Source of the DNA: Ceratopteris richardii | Taxonomy: Eukaryota > Streptophyta > Polypodiopsida > Polypodiales > Pteridaceae | Length of the DNA stretch: 64,000 nt | Assembly: GCA_020310875.1 (NCBI GenBank) | Contig: CM035414.1 | Span: forward strand, 197,693,141 to 197,757,140 | Direction: 5' to 3' | Shown here: positions 43,250 to 56,149 of the stretch, one piece after another | Position numbering within the stretch: the stretch's first letter is position 1 | How the letters are laid out: every line of letters begins with the position of its first letter | Made by a program: the position numbers and the translations under genes | Notes under the pieces: generated by a model | What the model saw: the letters and a program-made list of their open reading frames with translations, nothing else | What the model was told of the DNA's origin: nothing | Database searches by the model: none

Positions 43250-45620
43250 TTTGGGGAGCCCTATGTTTCAAGGATTGACATAGTGAATCTTAATGAATTT
43301 TCTATGGCCTCATAGGTGGTTCACTTACCTTTCCCTTATTATTCTCCAAAAGAAAAATAATGTGGTATGTGAAGGGAGGGACGCCTTACAATTATGTATT
43401 CTTGTACCTAGTTGAGCTAGATATTTTTCAATCCAACATTCTTTTAAATGGTCCTTGAAGTTTTTCTCACATTTTTCTTTCCATATCTTCCAAAGCGCTT
43501 CCCCTCTGGCCCCATTCTACAAGGAAATCAAGCAATCAATGGCTCCTTAGAGCAAGACTTGCTGCTAGTTGATTAGACATTGTAATCTTAGTATCCTAGT
43601 AAGATCGTGCCAAACTTTGTGGCTCAAAGAGCATGAAAGGAAGAGGTGACCAATATCTTCTCTACCATAGAGGTCACACTTACACCATTAAGGGAGCCCA
43701 CAAATTGTTTAGCTTTGACATTGGTCCAAATTACTAGGTGGAGAACTTCCCATATAAGAACCCATTTATTGTTCTCAATAAGAGGATGTTTGAGATCTAT
43801 GAACTTAAATTGCCATCTCATTAGTGGAAATATCAAGCACCACTTTCGTCTTGAAACTGAATGACTTTTCCAAACTAGTACCATTGATCCATATTAACCC
43901 TTCAATCCGAGGGGTGTCATATGCTTGAAGGGGGCAAGACTTTTAGATCTCGTAAGAATTTATTATGTGTCTTCAAAGTTTGCCCATGAAGCTTCACACT
44001 ACACCACAATAGGATCATCCCACTTTCTGGGATTCCCCCAAACACCATAAGTCCCAACCCACCAAGACTTTTCTCATTAGAAAAAATAGTTTAATTTATT
44101 CTGCGCACACTTCTCCTCTTGGGATGTCTCATCAATAAGAAATTATTGTAGACAACTAATGAAAGATGAAGGTGATGATCACCATGGCATGCCCCACTTC
44201 ATTAAGTTGTAATTGTTGTGGTAAGAAAGGTGATTATCAAGCTTCATGAGAATCGGATTTCACCATTGACCAATGTAAACATTAAAACCCATCCGAATTC
44301 AATGAGAAGAAGTGTGGGCTAGAGTGCTTGTGAGATTCTTGATTAACAATAAATTATGGAAGCTATCTTCCAATGATTTATTCAAGATCCTAATGCAATA
44401 TAGATTGTGGTTAGACATTTCTAGAAGGTGGTGATACTAGTAACATTATGCTCCAAGACATTCATGTCATTGGCAAAGAGTGTCATTATCTTTTGGTTCA
44501 AGCCATGGGGAAGCAGCAAGTCATGGATATGATCAAGATGGGTCTTAGGGCTAATCACTTTTCTAATACCATCGATGGTAATGTAAGATAGACGAGGATC
44601 CATGTGGCAACATTTTCTCATAGATCATTTTAGTTTTATCACCTAGGAGAGTTGACCATTGACATTGATATAGGCTAAGGTAATTCCCATAAGCAATGAG
44701 ATCATCTTTGATGAACTTAGGACTACAATGCAGAACCTTTTACTTGAGGTGATCACACACTTTTTTCAAAATTAATCTTGCTGAAGATGCCATTTTGAGA
44801 AGATTCCTTAGCATATTCAAGGTCTTTTAATCCCACACATCAATATTGGCTTCTCTCCATAAATTTTCAAAAATAAATAAGTAGAATCTTTCTTTGAATT
44901 TCCTCTCTATATCTAAGCTTTGTTCTAATTTTTTGGGCCCGGCATTCAAGGTAGGAACTGCCTTTATTGAATTCATCTGCAAGACATCAAAGCCTAGCAT
45001 AAAGATTTTGCCTTCTCACACAACAAGTGCTGGAGATATGTAGTTTGCTTGACTGTGAACTTCCAACACATTTCTAGAGAAGCATGGGTGCTAAAAGCCT
45101 TGATGTAGGTCAAGGAGATCATCTATTTGAGAGAAGGAAGGGAGAAGATAGAAGGATAAGCATGATCCAAGGAGACCTACTATGTCTAAAGTGTTGCTTG
45201 AAAGTAGAACCACATGAGAGTGATCTCACAAAACTAAGATCACACATTGATAGAAGGATGGGGGAGCCTGCTTGTCAATGCTATTCTGTGTAATATGGCT
45301 TCTTTCAAGTCTCACCTTTTGCATATTAGCACCTAATTGGAGATTTAACCTAGAGACGCCATCCTATCTTTGTTGTCCATCACGCCATGATGTAAGTGAA
45401 CCTTGTCCCAAATTTATAAATAAAGACCTTCAAAAATTTTCTCCAATTGGTACTATCTATGAGAAGAAATTTCCACCATATTAATTCCCCATAGAGGATG
45501 AGCTCAAAGAGTAGAGATTCCAAAGAATGCCATGTAGTTAGAACTTTTGTGTCTAAATTAGGCACATACACCAAGAAAATGATGAATGCATAGGAGCGTT
45601 GCAAATCTTGAGAATTATAT
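43250..45620 (-). mobile_element. Old, heavily decayed LINE
   Basis: On the minus strand, parts appear in LINE order: endonuclease-like FLVYVPNLDTKVLTTWHSLE (about 45600-45530; compare SLYAPNGDVERLNTWASLDS in the LINE at 48778), an RT box LFANDMNVLEHNVTS near 44480 (FADDMN in the better copy), and the C-terminal zf-RVT region RRKWCLIFPLMRWQFKFIDL with LIENNKWVLIWEVLHLVIWT (43850-43700). All are broken by frameshifts. It is a relative of the 48778 element but much older. The ends are not resolved. 42960-43250 shows nothing recognisable. Confidence 0.75.
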
Positions 45621-45886
45621 ATTTTTATAATCCCAAATCTGATTATTCGTTTTATGTTAAAATGAAGACTTTCTAGGGGAGAGAGCCCACAATGCATTGG
45701 CCCTGGAAGAAGGTTTTTCTTGTATTATTGTTAGGATCCTACTTTTGGAGGACCCATAAATAGTCGTGTGCGTTGCATATTCGCATACATTATTATATTT
45801 GTTCATCATCTTCCTTCAACTGAAGAGTTTACAAAAAGTGGCACGCTCTTTGACTCAATAACTTCTAATGCCGTGCTTCCACGACA

Positions 45887-46440
45887 TACCTTATCTCTTC
45901 TTGAAGGCACTTATGATGTTTCTACTAAATCTATTCCTTACCCTAATTCTTGAAGCTTTTCAATCAAATGGACTAATTAGAAATCCATATTCCTCACCTT
46001 ATATTTAACAATTATAATCACTAACAACGTGAAGTGTCCTATCTTGACTGCAAGCCTTGGTGGAATGTTTTAATTGACTAAGCACACAGTCCATCTACGC
46101 CTTGAAAAACTTTCTAAACATTAAGGATTCCTTCTATTTATAGCTGAGCCCATCTTTAAATTTTGAGGCTCTCAAAGCATACTCCTTGTTCTAGGAAACA
46201 TACCTTATCTCTTCTTGAAGGCACTTATGATGCATCTACCAAATCTATTCCTTGAAGCTTTCAATCAAATGGACTAATTAAGAATCCATATTCCTCACCT
46301 TATATTTGACTGCAAGCCTTGTCCATCTACGCCATGAGAAACTTTCTAAACATTAAGGATTCCTTCCATTTATAGCTGAGCCCATCTTTAAATTTTGAGG
46401 CTCTTAAAGCATACTCCTTGTTCTAGCACAAACCATGAAA
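45887..46440. repeat. Direct duplication of about 235-310 bp
   Basis: The segment from CATACCTTATCTCTTCTTGA (45888) to CATACTCCTTGTTCTAG (about 46192) recurs from 46199 to about 46433 with internal deletions. Both copies contain CCATTTATAGCTGAGCCCAT-like sequence. No gene is seen from 45620 to 47065. Confidence 0.85.
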
Positions 46441-48918
46441 GTGAATCATTTTTGTAGAAAAGGTTGGAAATAAATTTTCATGCAGCGTATTTGAAATTTT
46501 AGATTCAAAACGCTCCCTTAGGAATTAGAGCACCCAAATATTATTAGTCAAACACTCCCCAAAGTATTCATCAATTCATCATTTCTGAAACAGCACGTTT
46601 CTTCAATTCATCATTTTTCATGAATTCTCCATTTTGGTACGGATCCTTTTTCATGATTGTAAAACAAAGAGCACATCAAACTTGGTGGCATTTTCCATTA
46701 CTGATCATTCTTCATTTACCGATCATTCTTCATACTTCATTCAAATATCGATTACTTTTCATTATTCTAAAACAGAGAGCATATGCACCATTGTTGACCC
46801 ATAGAAGCTTGACCATATATCGCATCAGAAATGATTCCAATGATTTTGACCTTCACATCTGACATTGAAAGATCATATGCAATTATAACTATGAACCAAC
46901 TATGAATTTCCAATACGAATCAATTTAAATTCAATATTCAGACGTATCCAAAACAGAAATGTACTCAACATGGACTTATGCATTTGTTACTCAAAGGCTT
47001 TTTAGCATCTCATAAATTCATTGAAAAATAATCTAAAAAGTGAAACTTGACGGAGTTAATGTGTTATTGAAATGGGTTTGTAAAACGTTATTTTTTTATG
47101 TTGCTATAGCGAACACTTCAAAAATATGGACATCACATTATGGACGACTTGTCATTCTAGATCCAATGAAACCGCAAAATGATATCCTCTTCAACACTAT
47201 TTTCAGCTACCTTATTCAGCAAGCATGCTTTCTTGCTTCGTGATTAATCCATTCTCCAATGCTTAAACAATCAGTTGAATAATTTAACGAAGAATCATAA
47301 CTAAGAGATCATAATAGAGAAATTCCTAGTAAACGCAATCTTTCAAAATCTCAATTGAAGCTTTATGCAGAAAAATCATCATCAAAATTGAAGCTATACT
47401 TTTCAATGACCTTTAATATCTCAAGAATAGCCTACTTTGGAAAATACGCTTTAAATTTTTTCAGCATCGTGTTTTGAAATAGAAATTGAAACATTGAAGA
47501 AATAGTTGTAGAAATAGAAACATTGAAGATTGACACAACAGCCTCTCGTGATAGAAGCATGGTTAAAGGATGTGCAACTTAATTGTATCTCTCTAGGTTC
47601 TACAAAAGAAGGTGCTTTACAAAAAACAGGTGTCTATGTCTTTCATTTCTTCTCACTAAATTTAACAGTGAGTTAAAAAAACGAACTCCCTATTATCTCG
47701 AATTCCGGACTTTAGAAAAATTCAACTAAATTTTTTGTTTCTTGGAATTTTCTTAACTTTCTTGTTTGTCTATTAAAGGAAGTAAGAAGCAAACATTACG
47801 TTGTTATGGTAATCTAATGCCTTTGTACTATTGAGAATTCATCCTACGGTTGTGGTTCTTGGGTGTCCCGGGAAGTGTAGGAGTGTTACTAGATGATAAC
47901 AAGAAGAAAAAGTGTATAAGCACAAGCCAAAATAGGAGATGCAAAAGACAAGAGAGCCCCCCCCCCCCCCCCCCCCCGCCCAACAAATAGCTTTTCTTTT
48001 TAACACCCATAATACTCAAATTGGTGTTTTTCATCATGAAATTGTTTTACACACGTCCCAATATTTTATATGGGAAGCTCCATGTTCTGGAGTCTCAAGA
48101 TAAAATTAAAGTTGAGTAGCATTATAATATCTTGCATATATTTCTAATAAGTTTTAGAGTCCTTTTCCCCCTCCAAATGAGGTCTACGAACTAATTATTA
48201 AGTACATTAACTCTTAGATAAAGCTGTTCATATTTCAAATGCTCATTCTTTTAACCAATATTTTGTTAGCTAGGATATTGAAAACAAAAACTTCTATATA
48301 TACAGACGTAGCCCATAGATTAAAAATTGAAACTTCTATTTTTTCTCTCTTTCTTCTTGTGATTCCATAGATGAAAAATAGAAGCTTCTATTTACAGAAG
48401 TAGCCCATTGGGAACACAATGAATCCTTCACTAACCTCTTTTTTATGATGTGAAAAGGCATAGGAATGCTTTGCGAGAGGAAGTCTAGATTAAAGAAAGA
48501 ATCATGCAAATAGAAACATTGGGCAGTGCAATAAGGACTCCTTGGGAAGAGGATTGATAGAGGGTCATTAAAGAGGAATTACATAAAGAAAAGGTTTACA
48601 ATCACGACAAGGATTGATCGTAGGTTGTAGAAAAGGAGGTGCATTACATAAAGAATAGGTTTACAATCACGACTCCATTTCCTTTTTCTTTTTCCTAAAA
48701 GAAAATGGAGAGGGAGTTAAAAGGGGGATTTCCTATTATCTAAGCTCCCCTGTATTCACAAAAAAATCAACTAGACCTTTTTTTTAATATAAAGGAAGTT
48801 CGGCAATAGCCTACTCTCCCGGACTTGAATTAAATTAAGAAACAAAGGTACAATAGAAGGGAACTAGTGCCCACGGGACCCCCCAAATCCCACAAAGCAG
48901 GGGAAGCTTGGATGAATC

Positions 48919-51900
48919 CTAGGTTGCATTACAGAGAAGGTTAATCACCCTCTCATCGCCCTCATGCGGGGCCCACTTGGGTTTGAGCTTGTTGTTGATC
49001 AAAAGGAGGACTTGATGGTGCCTGAAGGGGGGGGACTTCTTACTGTTAATGATCCTTTTGCCCAGGAGGAAAAGGGATTTCTCAATCGACCACTCCCTGG
49101 GGGGATCGCCGAAGTTGAGAGCACACCTCTCCCGCCAAATTTTCCACAGGACTTCCCCTCTGATGGCGTTCCAGAGAGTCGCGGAGCAGCCGATCGCTTC
49201 TCCCAAAAGGACTTGTTTCCAACTAAGCTGTTTTTGAAGTCTGATTTTCATTCCAACCGTCTGCCAGATTCTGTAGGAGTTGGGGCAAGTAAGGAAGATG
49301 TGTGGGACATCTTCGATAGCGCGGTGGCAGCGTTTGCACCAAGGAGGGATCCCACAAAGTTTGCTAGCCTTATGGTTGGTCCAAATTCCTCGATGAAGAA
49401 TTTGCCATAAGAGGACAGACTTCTTAATCTCAATAAGGGGGTGCCAGATACCCATGAATTTCATGTCCCACCGAAGTCGCGTCCAAGACAGGCACCACTT
49501 CTTGTTGAGGCTGATCTGGAGGTCAGCCGTTTCTTTGGTGTTCGGGATTTTGAGTAGGCTATTTCCATTGTGCCATTTGAGACCAAGCGAGTTCGGTGTG
49601 TCGTGTCCCATGAGAAGGCGAGTCTTGTGACGATCCCAAGCGAGGCATCTGCTTTGCAAGGTGTTCCATTCTTCGTAGGAGATGTTTATGCGAGGATCAA
49701 TGTCCTCGAAGCTGATCCAGTTGTTGGTGTCATGTTTCGAGAGATGTTTCCATTTTTTGAATCCTTTGTTCCATAGCCTCTTGGCATTTTGAATGTTCCA
49801 CGACTCCACACTCCGGATGCCATGTATCGGAAACCAGATAGAGTCGTTTTGTCTGATTCCGGCCGCCCACTTCCAGTCTTAACTAATTCTTGTGAAGCTT
49901 TTGACTTTATTCCAGCCCTTCCAAAGGGAGCACACGAGATTGGAGCCTTTCGGGAAGACGGGGATCGGGGAGAAGAGCAGGGTCATGATGTCAAGATTCT
50001 TCCAGTTCGGGAACCCCGTGAGGGCCAACTCATTCTTGTTTCTGAAGATCAGCTTGGCCCACGAGGCCTCCCTATTGCACCAAGCCTTAATCATCCATTT
50101 AGCTGCCAGTTTGTTAGCCATACACCCAATGTCCAGGATACCAAGCCCCCCGCTATCTCTAGGGCTAGTGCAGATGGCCCATTTGATTTTAGGCACCCCC
50201 CTTCTGTTATGATCGCCCGTCCAAAGAAAGTTTCTACAAATACTATTCAGTTTGGACAAGCCTTGCTCACTCGGTCTCCAACAAGAAAGGAAATAGATGG
50301 TAGAAGAGAGGAGGAACGTGTGATAGATAGCCATCGCACGCCCAACGAGATTGATTTGCATACCTCTCCAATAGTTAAGTTTGTTTTCGAGTTTAGCCAG
50401 CACCCAGTTCCATCGCTGCTCCATAGAGACGCCAAACCCCAAGGGGATTCCAAGAATTCGAAGGATTTGGCCCTGCGGAATGATTTGACAGCCATGATCA
50501 GTGAGAAGGCCAGGATGCTGTCCCACGATAGCCCTAAAGGCGGTCTTGGAGTGGTTGATTTTGGAACCAGAGGCATCACAAAAGATAGCAAGACACCTCC
50601 AGAAAGTCTCCAGGCTGGTATTATCATTGTGGACGAACGCGTTCATATCATCAGCAAAAAGTCTCATGATGATTTGACTGTGGTCGTGAGGCAGCCGGAG
50701 GCCTTTGATATTGCCAGCCTCCACATGATGAGCCACAAGCCTGCTCAGCCCCTCAGTGGCGATGGCAAAAAGAAGGGGGGCCAGAGGGCACCCTTGTCTA
50801 ATCGATCTTCTAAGATGGATCGCCTTCGAAAGTTTGCCGTTAACGTTAATTTGGGTCGTTGCGTTTCCGAGCAGGGTCGCGACCATATTGGTGAATTTCT
50901 GACTAAGTCCGAGATCTTTGAGCGACTGCAGAATATAGTCCCATTCTAGCCTGTCGTAGGCTTTGTCAAAGTCGATCTTGAGGAAAACCACATCTTGATT
51001 AGACTCATTTGCAAATTGAATACCTTCCCAAATATCCATAATGGTTTCCAGGATAGACCTGCCTTTGATGAAACCTTTTTGGTCCTCACTAAGCCAAGAT
51101 CTCAGGTGGCACGAGAGTCTGTTGGCAATGACTTTGGCGATGATCTTGTATCCTGTTTGGAGCATCGTGATAGGCCGCCAGTTCTCGATTCTATTCTTTT
51201 CCCCCTTCTTGTATATCAACTTGATAATTCCATTATTGAGACAAGAAGGAAGAGCACCAAACTTTAGCGCTTCTTGCCAAACCATCCGAAGAGGGGTGGC
51301 AACCACCAGCTTGAAGGATTTAAAGAACTCGTTAGTGAGTCCGTCGGGTCCCGGGCTTTTACCGAGAGGGAGGGCATCAATGACCTCAATGATTTCTGAT
51401 TCCGAGATAGGGGCATGAAGCAGGGAGTGGAGGTTGGGTGGTATCCTCCGGGGGGAAACCCTAGAAATGGCAGCCATACAATCCCTTCTATGGTGGGAAA
51501 GGGGGTTCGATGTTCCCAAGAGTCTCGTGAAGTGCCCCTCGATGATGCCAAAATTGTCTTCTTCCGAATTGCATACATTGCCATGTGGGTCTAGCAGTAG
51601 GGGGATCGACTCTCTGTTGTGTTTCCTTTTAAGGATACGACACATCTCTTTGGTGGGTTTGTCGGCTTTGCCAGCCCACCACTCCTTGAAGAAGATCTGC
51701 AAGTTTTTCCTTTGTATTTCTTCCTCGTATCTCAACACTGCTCTGATTTTTCTGAGGCCTTTCTGGGCTTGTTGTTTTCCTTTGTTCACTTCCTCCTCGA
51801 GCCTCCAGAGTCTGTGGTAAAGGGCTTCCCTACGAGCCCTCCGCACAGTCTCGAGCATCTTCTTAGTTCTGATCATGATCTTACGAGACTTGTCGACCGC

Positions 51901-52746
51901 ACTTCTCCAGCACTTGGCAGGGGCCAAGCCAGAGGCGAACGCCACTTTCCACACATCGGCAATTTCTTGGTGGACAGAAGGGAGAGAGAAGGTGGAAGCA
52001 TTGGCATGGAACCACGGAGCCTTGCGGGTTTTGATGGAAGGTTGAAAAGTGATAACGATCGGGTAGTGATAAGAGATAGTGAGGTCAGTGCGTTGCGTGA
52101 TGGTGGGGTGGCCCCACTGTTGAGTAAAAATTTGAGAGATGTAGCATCTATGGAGTCTAGCTTTCCTCAGGTCCTCGCCCGCTTGGAGATTCGACCAAGA
52201 AAAGCCACTCGAGTCTTTGAACTCAATCAAATCCAAGTGGAGTTTGGTCATGTCCCACGTGTCTTTCTCCCGACTGTCGATGACCCTGCCCTTGCCCATC
52301 CATCTGTCCATAGGGTCTTCCACCATGTTGAAGTCTCCACAAATAAGCACGTTGTGGGGAAGCGAGTCTAATGAAGCCCAAGTGTTCAGTCTCTCCACAT
52401 CCCCGTTAGGGGCGTACAAAGAAACCAAAGTAACACAGAGAGGAGTACCAACTGAGACAGCAATCCAACGGTGACTTACATCTTCAATGGAGTTCTCAAG
52501 CTTTTCAAACCAGAGTTGTTTAACACCGATAACCGTTCCTCCAGACCCCCGTTGGTGCTTCGTTGGGATCCACACATGGGCCGAGGAGATCTGTCTGAGC
52601 CGCTTATGGAGGTCTTCTCCGTCAATTTTAATCTCTTGAATACATATAAAGTCTGGGTTTAAGCTAATGTCGCGAAGCCATTGACCGATGATGGTCGCTC
52701 TTGAGGGGTCGGTTAGCCCTCGAGCATTCAGCGAGATGACAATCAT
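48919..52746 (-). pseudogene. LINE ORF2: endonuclease-RT-zf-RVT with one in-frame stop
   Basis: ATG 52746 opens a frame of 1275 residues ending at 48919, with one TAA at 49879-49881 (after residue 955). The endonuclease (1-235) has Asn7, Glu38, YAPN and GDFN (137-140). The late SDH motif reads SYH (225-227), so a catalytic Asp is lost, and the preceding RLDR-type motif reads RLHR. RT has IDFDKAYD (591-598), RQGCPLAPLLF and FADD (697-700). The C-terminal zf-RVT region has WCKRCHRAIEDVPHIFLTCP. The start overlaps the ORF1 stop as ATGA. ORF2 copies LINE RNA at a nicked target; this copy should be inactive because of the stop and the endonuclease change. Confidence 0.95.
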
Positions 52747-54048
52747 TTTTGCATTGATCCCTCTTTGCGGGAGGGAGCTTTGTCCTTTCTTCTCTTGACT
52801 TCGTCTTTCTTTTTCGCTGGGATCTGATCCCGACTTAGAAGTCGGTTCTTGTGGGGGCTTTTCCAGGGTAACTCCATAGGCTGTTTTCCTTTGCGGGATG
52901 CCCCTTGCTGGGGAGACTTGGGCCCCGTGCTCGGCACTGTTTCCGGGATCGTCGATCCAATGATGGAACTTTCGCTATCCATGTTGTCTTCGTTACTAGT
53001 GGTGAACCCATCTTCTTTGCTTGTAGTGTAACCCTCCTGGGGGGTTTCTTTATTGTCAGGGATCTCTAGGGCTTTGTCGTAGGTGTCTATCTCAGGTAGC
53101 TTCCCACCTGGGTAGTCAAGCTCATTAATCTCCTTTTCTAGATTGCAATACAAATTGCTGTAGGGGGTAAGCGGCATGTTGTTTCTCTCACCGTTGGCCC
53201 TAGGGCTTCTTTTCCTTCTTCTTCTAACTTCAATAAAGCCATCAGCATCAGCAAGCGGATTAAGGAGGCCCTTGCCTTCCCCCTCCTTGGTCGAGTGGGT
53301 CAAATTGCCAATGTTGTCTTGGGCGGTTTTGGAGGCTTCTTGAAAGCGCTTGTTTTTTTGCTTGAGAGGGCAATCTTTAATCCTGTGACCTTGCTGGCCA
53401 CAACGAAAGCACGCGTTGGGAAGGTTTTTGTATGTGACTTCCTATTCCCAAAATTCTCCTTCGCCCATGTCCACTTTGATCATTGAAGGAAGCGGCGAAC
53501 TGAGGTCGGCCTCGACACAGATTTGGGGGTGCCACCTAGCATTGAACGAGTGTCTTGCACCTTCATAGATGAGACCACCAACGTCTTCGCGTGAAGCCAG
53601 CGGCTTGCCGATAGGAGAGACAATGTCCCACACAAAGTTGTACAAGAAGTAAGGAAGGTTAGGGAGCTCAACCCAAAGAGGGTACCGAAGCGACTTCGAT
53701 TTGTCGGGAGTAAAGTCCGGGGACCATCTGAATAGGCACAGGGTCGCCCGACCTAACTGCCAGGTGCCAACGCTAAGGGCTTGGAACGCCATCTCTTCAT
53801 TTTCAAAGACTAGCAGCATGTGGTTCGCTGGTAAGAACTGACATTTCCTAACAATTAGTCCTCGAGGGAACCACTCTTTTCGAAGCCATTGTCGCATAGT
53901 TTCGAGCGGGGGCCTAGGGCCAAACACTTGGCCGACGAGGCAAACTTTCTTGAGCTCCTCCTGAACCGACAGAACTGCGGGTCTACTGAGGGAAACAATG
54001 GGGGATTCAACACTTTCGGATGTCCCAGGGGCGGCACACGACCCCCCC
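52743..54048 (-). pseudogene. LINE ORF1: DUF4283 / CCHC RNA-binding protein with one in-frame stop
   Basis: The frame is open from the 5' edge of the element (SVQEELKKVCLVGQVF, no ATG before 53894) to TGA at 52743-52745, about 435 codons, with one TAG at 53442-53444. The DUF4283-type region has MRQWLRKEWFPRGLIVRKCQ, FENEEMAFQALSVGTWQLGR and RYPLWVELPNLPYFLYNFVW. A zinc knuckle CFRCGQQGHRIKDC lies at 53412-53370. The C-terminal tail is rich in Ser, Lys, Glu and Pro. ORF1 of plant L1 elements binds the element RNA. The true start is missing because of the 5' truncation. The last codons overlap ORF2. Confidence 0.9.
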
Positions 54049-54889
54049 TTCTATTTCTATTCTCCACCTTTATTTAATCAAAGGAGTTAAGGAGAAAAAA
54101 TTACCTTGTTGTGGGGATCTAAAGCCTTTCTATTATTGAGAGCTATTTCTTCATGTTTGTGAAATTTTCTTGAGCATTTTTGTTGGAGCTCGTGGAGTTG
54201 AGACATGACATAAAAGCTTTTCACGCGTGAAATTTAAGGTTTTTTCTCAATCTTTACCATTTAGATGACACTCCATTCACCTTGTGTCACCTCCGTCTTC
54301 CATCATCATCTCCACCCATAATCTTAGACAAGGCCCTAAAACTTCACTCATCCCTCATTTCCCATCACTTTTGTGTGTTGAAAAGAGGCAGAGTTAAAGT
54401 ATGATGATTGCTCTTTGTTGCTTTCTATAATACATAGTATAGGCAAGATGCTACTCTACACACGCTCTTGTGCATCCAAACCTATCATGAAAAGTTATGT
54501 ACAGCACATACGAAACTTGCATGGCCAAAGTGATCAAGAGAAAAGTGTAAATTCCATGTATTTTTATATTTCATGACAGAAAGGTGGTATCATGACTATT
54601 AGGGACGATCACGATGGTCCCCATGGCATCATGATATTTTTACACTGTGATTTATGAAAATAAGTTTCCTAAATTGACAAGTATGTAGATTCTAACTAAT
54701 TTTCCATTTGATATTTATCTTGCTTTCTATCATGCAAAGCCCCTCAATGTGAAGGACCTATAGAGCTTCTAAGGGTGATTAGAAAGAGTTCTTGAAGATG
54801 TGACCCCTAATTTTTGGATCTTTGGAACAATGGAGGGATCACATATGTGTAAGGCATGATGTATAGGACATTAAGAGATCCAGCAAGAG

Positions 54890-55060
54890 GGTGATTTTCC
54901 CTTTGTGTAATGCCATCTAAACTCTATGAAATCTACCCCTGCTCTGTGGGATTCCGGGGATCCCATGGGCACTAGTCCCCTTCTCTTGTGCTTTACTTTT
55001 AATTAATTCAATTCCGAGAGAGCGGGCTTAGGCCGAACTTCCTTTATTTAAAAAGAAAAA
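54890..55060 (+). mobile_element. Short LINE 3' end (right arm)
   Basis: GGGTGATTTTCCCTTTGTGT, GGGCACTAGTCCCCTTCTCT and a GAACTTCCTTTATTTAAAAAG tail. It is the arm duplicate of 31160-31350 and keeps the A-rich tail lost on the left. Confidence 0.85.
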
Positions 55061-55556
55061 GGAATTGTAAAAATAGAATTGATAGACAAAATAAAGAACT
55101 CAAAAGAGTCTATTTAACACCATTTGATGCAAATATAGTTTGCACGAAGGAAAGAATAAAAAATTTGATAGGCAAGACACATTAGGGAGTATATTACATG
55201 ATGTATAGGACATTAAGAGAGTCACCAAAGATTAGATCAAAGACTAATGTATGGCAATAGAATTGGTAGACAAGATAAAGAAGTTATAAGAATATAGTTA
55301 ACAAAATATGACGCAAATATAGTTTTAAAGAAGGAAAGAATTATGAATTGACTTGAACAACAGAGAATAATCCAAAAACTAATGATAGATAAAGCATAAA
55401 AAACAATGGGATAAAGTAAGAAAGCAATAAGAATGTTTGATAACCATAGATTAATTGAAGAACTGAAGATACTTATGTTAGATATACTAAATACCCCTGC
55501 CTCAAGTGACCACAAATGTTCCATGGTTCTCTAAGTTGTAAGGATCCCATTATGAG

Positions 55557-55806
55557 GAGAAGCCACTATGAGAGCAAGGACATTTGTGGAACCCTAACTT
55601 CCAAGTAAGACGAGTTTGATGGGTGGCCACTGGTGGTAATAGATAATCTTTGTGAGCCTAGCCTTATGTTTAGGTAGAGAATAAAATTTTGATCCTTTGG
55701 GCTGCCATTCAAGGGGAAAATAACATTCTTTTGCTTCCATGTCATCTCCCCATAGAATCTTAATGGGACGGTTGTAGAGCGAGCTTGCCCCCTTTTGTGG
55801 GGTCAT
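55557..55806 (-). repeat. Shared flank next to family 2 LTR (copy C)
   Basis: Reverse complement of 30470-30720. There is no recognisable product. From 55060 to 55557 the arm contains no gene. Confidence 0.7.
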
Positions 55807-55814
55807 GAGGATAT

Positions 55815-56137
55815 TGTCTAATTATATATTTTGATGAATATTTCATATCTCCCCACTATGTTTGTCTATACCTAATCCCCTTGTAAACGTTATATAAGGA
55901 TGTCCCATGTTGACCTCTATAGAGCATTGTGCACTAGTAAGAACTTCATCTAGAGTTTGTAGAGATCACCATCTAAGCTCCACATTGGGAGCACATGGGT
56001 GGATAGCACCTTCATTGAAACTGCATTCCTCTTGGTAGTATGAAAAATTGAGTTCTCTATCTCTTAATCTGCATCCACCTTTGTCTCTATTTCTCTCTCA
56101 AACCTTTCTAATCATCTATGTGTGCTACTTTCTTACA
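55815..56137 (+). repeat. Copia family 2 LTR (copy C)
   Basis: 323 bp from TGTCTAATTATATATTTTG to TTTCTTACA, with CGTTATATAAGG near 55888 as TATA region. The primer-binding site TGGTATCAAAGA (56138-56149) follows directly and is better preserved than in copies A and B. Confidence 0.85.
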
Positions 56138-56149
56138 TGGTATCAAAGA

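Larger units (their letters stand above)
48778..54048 (-). mobile_element. Nearly full-length plant LINE (L1 type)
   Basis: 5.27 kb with ORF1 (DUF4283 and CCHC), ORF2 (endonuclease, RT, zf-RVT) and a 3' end of TTTATATTAAAAAAAA. The empty site is preserved in the left arm at about 32061-32073 (ATAGAAGATCTAG), so both edges are defined by comparison: upstream AATAGAAG, downstream AAAGGTCTAG. At most a few bases of target duplication are visible. The 5' end begins inside ORF1 coding sequence (GGGGGGTCGTGTGCC), so it is slightly 5'-truncated. GC content is visibly higher than the surroundings. Related 3' fragments lie at 15367, 31160, 37462 and 54890. Confidence 0.95.

Noticed and set aside
49789..50949. 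A plus-strand frame of 386 codons, with further plus-strand frames of 90-250 codons to 53486
   Set aside because: These are antisense to the LINE ORF2 and ORF1, whose domains are unambiguous on the minus strand. The plus-strand products resemble nothing.
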